Notes under the pieces: model-generated | Database searches by the model: none | Told to the model about the DNA's origin: nothing | What the model saw: the letters and a program-made list of their open reading frames with translations, nothing else | Made by a program: the position numbers and the translations under genes | Assembly (NCBI GenBank): GCA_026826555.1 | Contig: JAKSZT010000142.1 | Span: forward strand, 1,101,591 to 1,165,590 | Length of the DNA: 64,000 nucleotides | Direction: 5' to 3' | Source of the DNA: Tolypeutes matacus | Lineage: Eukaryota; Chordata; Mammalia; Cingulata; Chlamyphoridae | In this document: positions 59,431 through 64,000 of the stretch, piece after piece | How positions within the stretch are numbered: position 1 is the first letter of the stretch | Layout of the letters: each line of letters starts with the position of its first letter

Positions 59431-61400
59431 GTAGAGCAATGCTTGATAATTTGTTAGAATTTGGCATTGCAAAAGTAAATCTTTCTTCCACAAAATGATT
59501 ATTGAATTAGTAAAATAGAGTTGAATTTAGCTTCATTGTTGAGAAATGTGGGAATTTTAAGTCTTCAGAGGCTTGATAATACAGAGATTAGTATTTGTTT
59601 TTACTTAAGAAGGTCTTTTAAAAAATAAGTTGAATGAACTTGTCAGTCAAGTAGGAACATTTGAATCTTGCTTTCTGTATGAAAGTGGGGTCTTGATATG
59701 AATCCTATGAGGCAGAGAAGCTATAATGTTCTTACATTTCCATAATGATTTCCCCTTTATTTTCAACATCCTACTAATTGTATGGGACATTCATATCTCT
59801 CTCATAAGATCACAGCCATGCTGACATAAATTCAGCTCCCTTGGGTCCTCAAAGTTCAGTGCCAAATTTAATGTTAAAAACTTCTGGATAAAATGAAACA
59901 ATAGCTGTGTACTATTGTGAGGAAGGAGGGGAGGATTGGAAAGGACACTGGAAAAGACTGATATGGTATTATAGGATCACAAAATTGGTTTATAGGAGTG
60001 TATTGGGGAGGCTTATAAAATTTTTGTGAAATCTGTTGTCTGAATAAGACTCAAAGTCAGATACAATAAATACCATGTAGTAAAATCCAAAACAAAACCT
60101 AGACAAAACACATTTCTTAATTTCTAAATGCCAATACACTTTTCTTCCCCTATCATACTCCAGAACATTTGGGGATCATGCTTTGGGCTAAGAGTCCTCT
60201 TATGCTTAATAGACACCCTATATTCTATAACTCTATTGTATAAGCTTTATAAGTTTAGGTGAGAACAGGAAACTCAGGAAAAATTTATCTGCTCATTAAC
60301 CTGAATCAAGTAGACACAGTTCACCTGGGTAAAATGATCTTGCATATTAACAATTTGGAATCATTCATGAGTTATCATTTGATTAAACCATGCTAGTTGA
60401 GATGTGGCAAAATTGAGGGGGACTTGTGGTACAATTAAGGTTTTGCTTTTGTTTTACCTTTTTAGTTCCCATCAATTTTTGATCTTTTTCATGTGTAAAG
60501 AAATAATATTGGTAAATTGATCCAAGCTTTCTTTTTCTTTTATGAAAGGCATTGTTTTAAATATTACCTTGTATTTTTCTAGATATTGTATGAAAGCAGT
60601 CGTAAGTTACAAGTGTATTGTATTTTAAAATATATTTATAAGAATGCTGTTCAAACTCAAAATATATTTTACTTTAGAAACAATGGTGATTTGAATCTTA
60701 AATCATATTACAAAAGTCCAAATAACCCACATAAATAATACTATTTAGGTAGCTTTTAACCATGAATTATAGCACTATTTGTATGGGAAGTTTTATTCTT
60801 AATTTTTACTTAAGATTCCAGGGACAGAGTTTTCTGCGTCTTCTTCAAGGCAAAGGAATTGAGGATGATGGAGAGTGGTAAAATATCCCTGGATATCAAT
60901 AAATTTTTTAGCTTTTTGTCTCTGGAGTAACAAACGAAAAGATATTTTCTTTTTTCAGGTTGACCACTCCTCATGCATTCCTTATGTGCAAGTAAAGTGG
61001 AATTTCCACATGAACGTTAACACTTAAGACTCAAACTCCCCAATGCTGGTTAATACACATGTATTACTGATAAATGGAATCCATTGTACATTGTTCTTGG
61101 TGACTAGAAATAAGGTAATTTTTAATTGATATACAGCTTTCCTTTTAACCTTAAAATAAATTGAAACTGTCAATCTAAAAAATGGGAAACTGAGTCTTCC
61201 ATAATTAATTAAGGATAACTATGTAGTTCTAAAGTTGATCTGTGTGTATTATATTAGAAATGTTCCCCTAGGAACTTTAGACATCTCATCTCAGATTCTG
61301 ACTTCTTGCTTTCATTCCCGGTCTCAAAAATTAATTTAGCCAGTTAAGAATTAATTTGTTTTTTTTTTTCACCCAAAAGATAATTTCTTTGATATGAAAA
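59431..61400. other. Intergenic upstream of the second OR4 gene
   Basis: No gene recognised. A noncoding first exon of the downstream OR gene may lie here but cannot be located. Confidence 0.4.
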
Positions 61401-61401
61401 T

Positions 61402-61402
<1 letters not shown>

Positions 61403-61446
<44 letters not shown>

Positions 61447-61455
61447 CAGATGGAC
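61403..61455. repeat. (GATA)n microsatellite
   Basis: Nearly perfect ATAG/GATA units, about 320 bp upstream of the second OR4 gene. Confidence 0.95.
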
Positions 61456-61720
61456 AGAAAGTGAAAAAATTAGGGAAGAATTAAGTCTAATAGAAAGAAA
61501 CTCAGATTCTAGAGGTTCTTGTTTGGAGAAATGAACTACAGGTCTAAATGGAAGAAAAAACCCATATGTGAGTCAATAATGTGGCAAGAAAGTTAATGAT
61601 GAGAAAAATATCCTTTAGCAATGTTAAAAATATGAAGATTTACTCTATTTAACATCACTTAATATATTCATAAGAGTGTTCCTGTTAGTATTTACCATGC
61701 TTACCATGGTTTAAAACCTG

Positions 61721-61733
61721 TTTAATTTACCAG
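61721..61733 (+). promoter_or_regulatory. Candidate splice acceptor before the second OR4 CDS
   Basis: 'tttaatttaccag' ends in AG at 61732-61733, 37 bp before the start codon, a typical position for the 5'-UTR intron of an OR gene. The pyrimidine tract is weaker than that before the OR4Q3-like gene. Confidence 0.45.
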
Positions 61734-61770
61734 AGAACAGAGCCATCCCACCAGTCCTGCCTGGATTCCC

Positions 61771-62697
61771 ATGGAAGTGGCCAACAATGTCACTGAGTTT
61801 ATATTCTTGGGACTGTCCCAAGAACCTACAACACAACTAATGTTCTTTGCTCTCTTTCTACTCGTCTACATCGTGATCATGGTGGGAAATCTGCTCATCT
61901 TGCTCACAGTATTTTCCGATCCCCGGCTCCACACACCAATGTATTTCTTCCTCAGTAACCTATCCTTTGTGGACATTGCCTACTCCTCAGCCACAGCACC
62001 CAAGATGATTGCAGACTTTGTTTCTGAGAAAAAAACGATTTCCTACTGGGGCTGTGTAACTCAGATGTTTACCTTCCACTTTTTTGGTTGTGCTGAGATT
62101 TTCATCTTGACTGTCATGGCTTTTGACCGTTATGCTGCCATCTGCCAACCTCTCCGTTACTCCACCATCATGAGCAACATTATGTGTGCTGTCCTGGCAT
62201 CACTGTCCTGGCTGGGGGCCCTGGGCCATTCCTTTGTTCAGACCTTCCTGACCTTTCAACTGCCCTTCTGCAATGCTCAGGTCATTGACCACTACTTTTG
62301 TGATGTCCACCCAGTCCTAAAACTTGCCTGTGCTGATACAACCCTGGTAAATATGTTAGTGATTGCCAATAGTGGTCTCATCTCCCTGGGATGTTTTCTC
62401 ATTCTTTTGGCTTCCTACACAGTCATTTTATTTAGTCTCCGGAAGCGGTCTGCAGAGAGCCGGCGCAAGGCTCTCTCTACCTGTGGCTCTCATCTGACTG
62501 TAGTAACTTTTTTCTTCGTCCCTTGTATCTTTATTTATCTCCGTCCATCCATGACCTTCCCCCTGGATAAGGCTGTGTCTGTGTTCTATACAACCATCAC
62601 CCCAATGCTAAACCCACTCATCTATACTCTGAGGAATGAGGATGTAAAGAGCGCCATGAAGCGACTATGGAATCGCAAGGTCTCCCTGAAGGGATAG
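61771..62697 (+). CDS. Olfactory receptor family 4, subfamily unresolved
   Basis: Intact single-exon frame of 308 aa (ATG 61771, TAG 62695-62697), in the usual OR size range. Predicted odorant GPCR. Landmarks: sequon at Asn6 (NVT) in 'NNVTEFIFLGLSQ', TM1 Gly39-Asn40, TM2 'LHTPMYFFLSNLSFVDIAYSS' (53-73), TM3 Cys95 expected to pair with loop-2 Cys177, 'MAFDRYAAIC' (116-125), loop-2 'LPFCNAQVIDHYFCDVHPVLKLAC' starting at 164, TM5 Ser-Tyr 215-216, TM6 'KALSTCGSHLTVV' (233-245), TM7 'PMLNPLIYTLRN' (278-289). 'DVHPVLKLACADT' recalls the OR4S/OR4X/OR4C group, so an exact orthologue is not assigned. Oddities: 'YAAIC' instead of 'YVAIC', and 'CNAQ' in place of the common 'CGPN'. All key positions look functional. 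Confidence 0.95.
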   Translation: MEVANNVTEFIFLGLSQEPTTQLMFFALFLLVYIVIMVGNLLILLTVFSDPRLHTPMYFFLSNLSFVDIAYSSATAPKMIADFVSEKKTISYWGCVTQMFTFHFFGCAEIFILTVMAFDRYAAICQPLRYSTIMSNIMCAVLASLSWLGALGHSFVQTFLTFQLPFCNAQVIDHYFCDVHPVLKLACADTTLVNMLVIANSGLISLGCFLILLASYTVILFSLRKRSAESRRKALSTCGSHLTVVTFFFVPCIFIYLRPSMTFPLDKAVSVFYTTITPMLNPLIYTLRNEDVKSAMKRLWNRKVSLKG

Positions 62698-63075
62698 TTT
62701 GTCAGAATTGCAAAATCAGAGAATTAGCTGATACTTTCTAAGATCATCACAGATCAAAGTAGTGGAATTGTCTCTAAAACTCAACTGTTTCATACTTTTC
62801 ATTTAGTGGAAATAATTGAGGCCATTTCATTTCTCTGTCTTTGGGTGAGCCAAGCTTATACCTTTTCATAGTGCCAGGAATTCTTTTCTCATATCTTTTA
62901 GAGTGGAAGAGTGAATAATTTACTTAGTATCTCATTTAATTGCTTTAGATAACTTCAATTTAATCCAAATTCTCCTAAAGTACAGTTCAATGATTTAGAA
63001 TGGGGTTAAAATACATCTCACTGAAGAATCAGGTCATTTCTCCTAGAAATGTAAGTTTAACTTCCAGGAGCTACA
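62698..63075. other. 3' flank of the second OR4 gene
   Basis: No AATAAA signal was noticed close to the stop codon; the first clear one I see is near 63538. No gene here. Confidence 0.4.
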
Positions 63076-63081
63076 TTTTGT

Positions 63082-63240
63082 TCCTTCCCTCCTCCTCTCT
63101 CTCTCCTCTACTCCCTTCCTCTCTCCTCCTCCTTCCTTCCCTTTGTCCCTCTTTCTGTCTTTTTTCCCTCTATCCCTTTCTCTCATTTCCCTCCTTCTCT
63201 CCTTCCCTTCTTCTTATAGTTTTTCCTTTCCTAGTCCTTT
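63082..63240. repeat. CT-rich low-complexity tract
   Basis: Long pyrimidine run of CTCC, TTCC and CCCT units. The Ser/Pro/Leu-rich frame over it is an artefact. Confidence 0.9.
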
Positions 63241-64000
63241 ACCACAATTGACACATAGTCTTGTAGGGGAAACAGGTTCATAAAGTGATCATTGTAATAC
63301 AGTGTAACAATGCAGACATACAAATATTCATTCCCTACAATGAAGTGGGTTAGTATACCTGACAAAGTGCCCAAAGGATGGTTTTTGTAGAGGAAAAAAA
63401 AGAAAATTTTATATTTTTTGATGGAGAACAATGAATATTTTTCAAAGACACTCTTGGAGACTATGGAATCTTTGCCACCCTAGTCCTAAGGTAGTTTTAC
63501 TGACACCAATCTTAACATTTTTCAATACACAGAATAGAATAAAGTAATTATAAAATAAAATTGACATATGAACTACTGAAATGGCTATGCTAAGGAGACA
63601 TATCTCTGATAACTTTTTAGGTAAAACTGTTTTCAAACTAAAGACAGGACAAAATGGAAAGAACACTTTTTAAAATGATGTTTTTAGTGAAAATGGTTAT
63701 TCTCAATACTTCAAAAAAAAAACCTATTTTTATTCTGAAGCTCTTCTTCAGATATGATTTCATGACTCATTTCTTTCAGGGATTCTTCCCTAATTATTTT
63801 CATACAAAATTTTTTCCTCTATGCCTTTAGCACTCCTATATATAGTTTAGAAATTAGTGTCAGACAACTATTTTTTCTTGTTTGTTTTTATTAATGGATT
63901 TTTATCTCATTTCTCTAACTTATAAAGGGTAAGATTAATGTATCATTCTTTTCTCCTGCACAGAGCTGGCTGTGACAGGGTCTGTGGTTGCTACCTCAAC
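63241..64000. other. Intergenic; possible L2 piece near the end
   Basis: 'gggattcttccctaattat' and 'gcctttagcactcctata' at about 63778-63840 are L2-like. Nothing else is recognised before the window ends. Confidence 0.4.

Noticed and set aside
63000..63251. 83-codon Ser/Pro/Leu-rich frame
   Set aside because: Lies on a CT-rich low-complexity tract.
1..64000. CRISPR arrays, operons, bacterial or phage systems
   Set aside because: No regularly spaced repeats with unique spacers and no compact gene layout; sequence is mammalian.
1..64000. tRNA or rRNA genes
   Set aside because: The only tRNA-like promoter boxes are in the SINE at 40512-40692, which has an A-tail and TSD and so is a retroposon, not a tRNA gene.

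Overview
The window looks like nuclear DNA from a placental mammal: an AT-rich, repeat-dense stretch of an olfactory receptor (OR) cluster. Intronless OR coding frames of about 950 bp lie among L1, L2, MIR and ERVL/MaLR repeats. A tRNA-derived SINE at about 40.5-40.7 kb resembles the xenarthran DAS family, so armadillo or sloth is my best guess at the host. This rests on remembered family features, not a database search.

Genes: four OR loci. Two family-11 ORs on the minus strand are dead: an OR11H-like copy at 5202-6149 with three in-frame stops, and an OR11 copy at 20481-21466 with one frameshift and one stop. Two family-4 ORs on the plus strand have full-length open frames: an OR4Q3-like gene at 39279-40226 and another family-4 gene at 61771-62697. 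The mix of OR11H and OR4Q-type genes recalls the human 14q11.2 cluster. No other protein-coding gene could be supported.

Repeat layout: 0-18 kb holds MIR and L2 remnants, MaLR/ERVL LTRs, a solo LTR and a short recent L1 insertion. At 18.3-20.5 kb a 2.1 kb retroelement with a perfect 15-bp target-site duplication (TSD) ends 8 bp short of the second OR11 pseudogene. At 31.4-36.1 kb is a three-layer nest: a roughly 1.8 kb L1-type repeat is split by a half-L1-like element, which is itself split by a twin-primed L1. At 44.9-53.0 kb another copy of the 1.8 kb repeat is split by a full-length 6.2 kb L1 with a 14-bp TSD; its ORF1 and ORF2 are both broken. At 58.4-59.1 kb a twin-primed copy sits inside a MIR, with about 120 bp of extra sequence before its TSD.

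The two OR4 genes presumably act as odorant-gated G-protein-coupled receptors in olfactory neurons; nothing here suggests an operon-like or multi-gene pathway. I found no convincing undescribed biological system. The items most worth a second look are the retroelement structures, the recurring 1.8 kb repeat, and the state of the OR genes.
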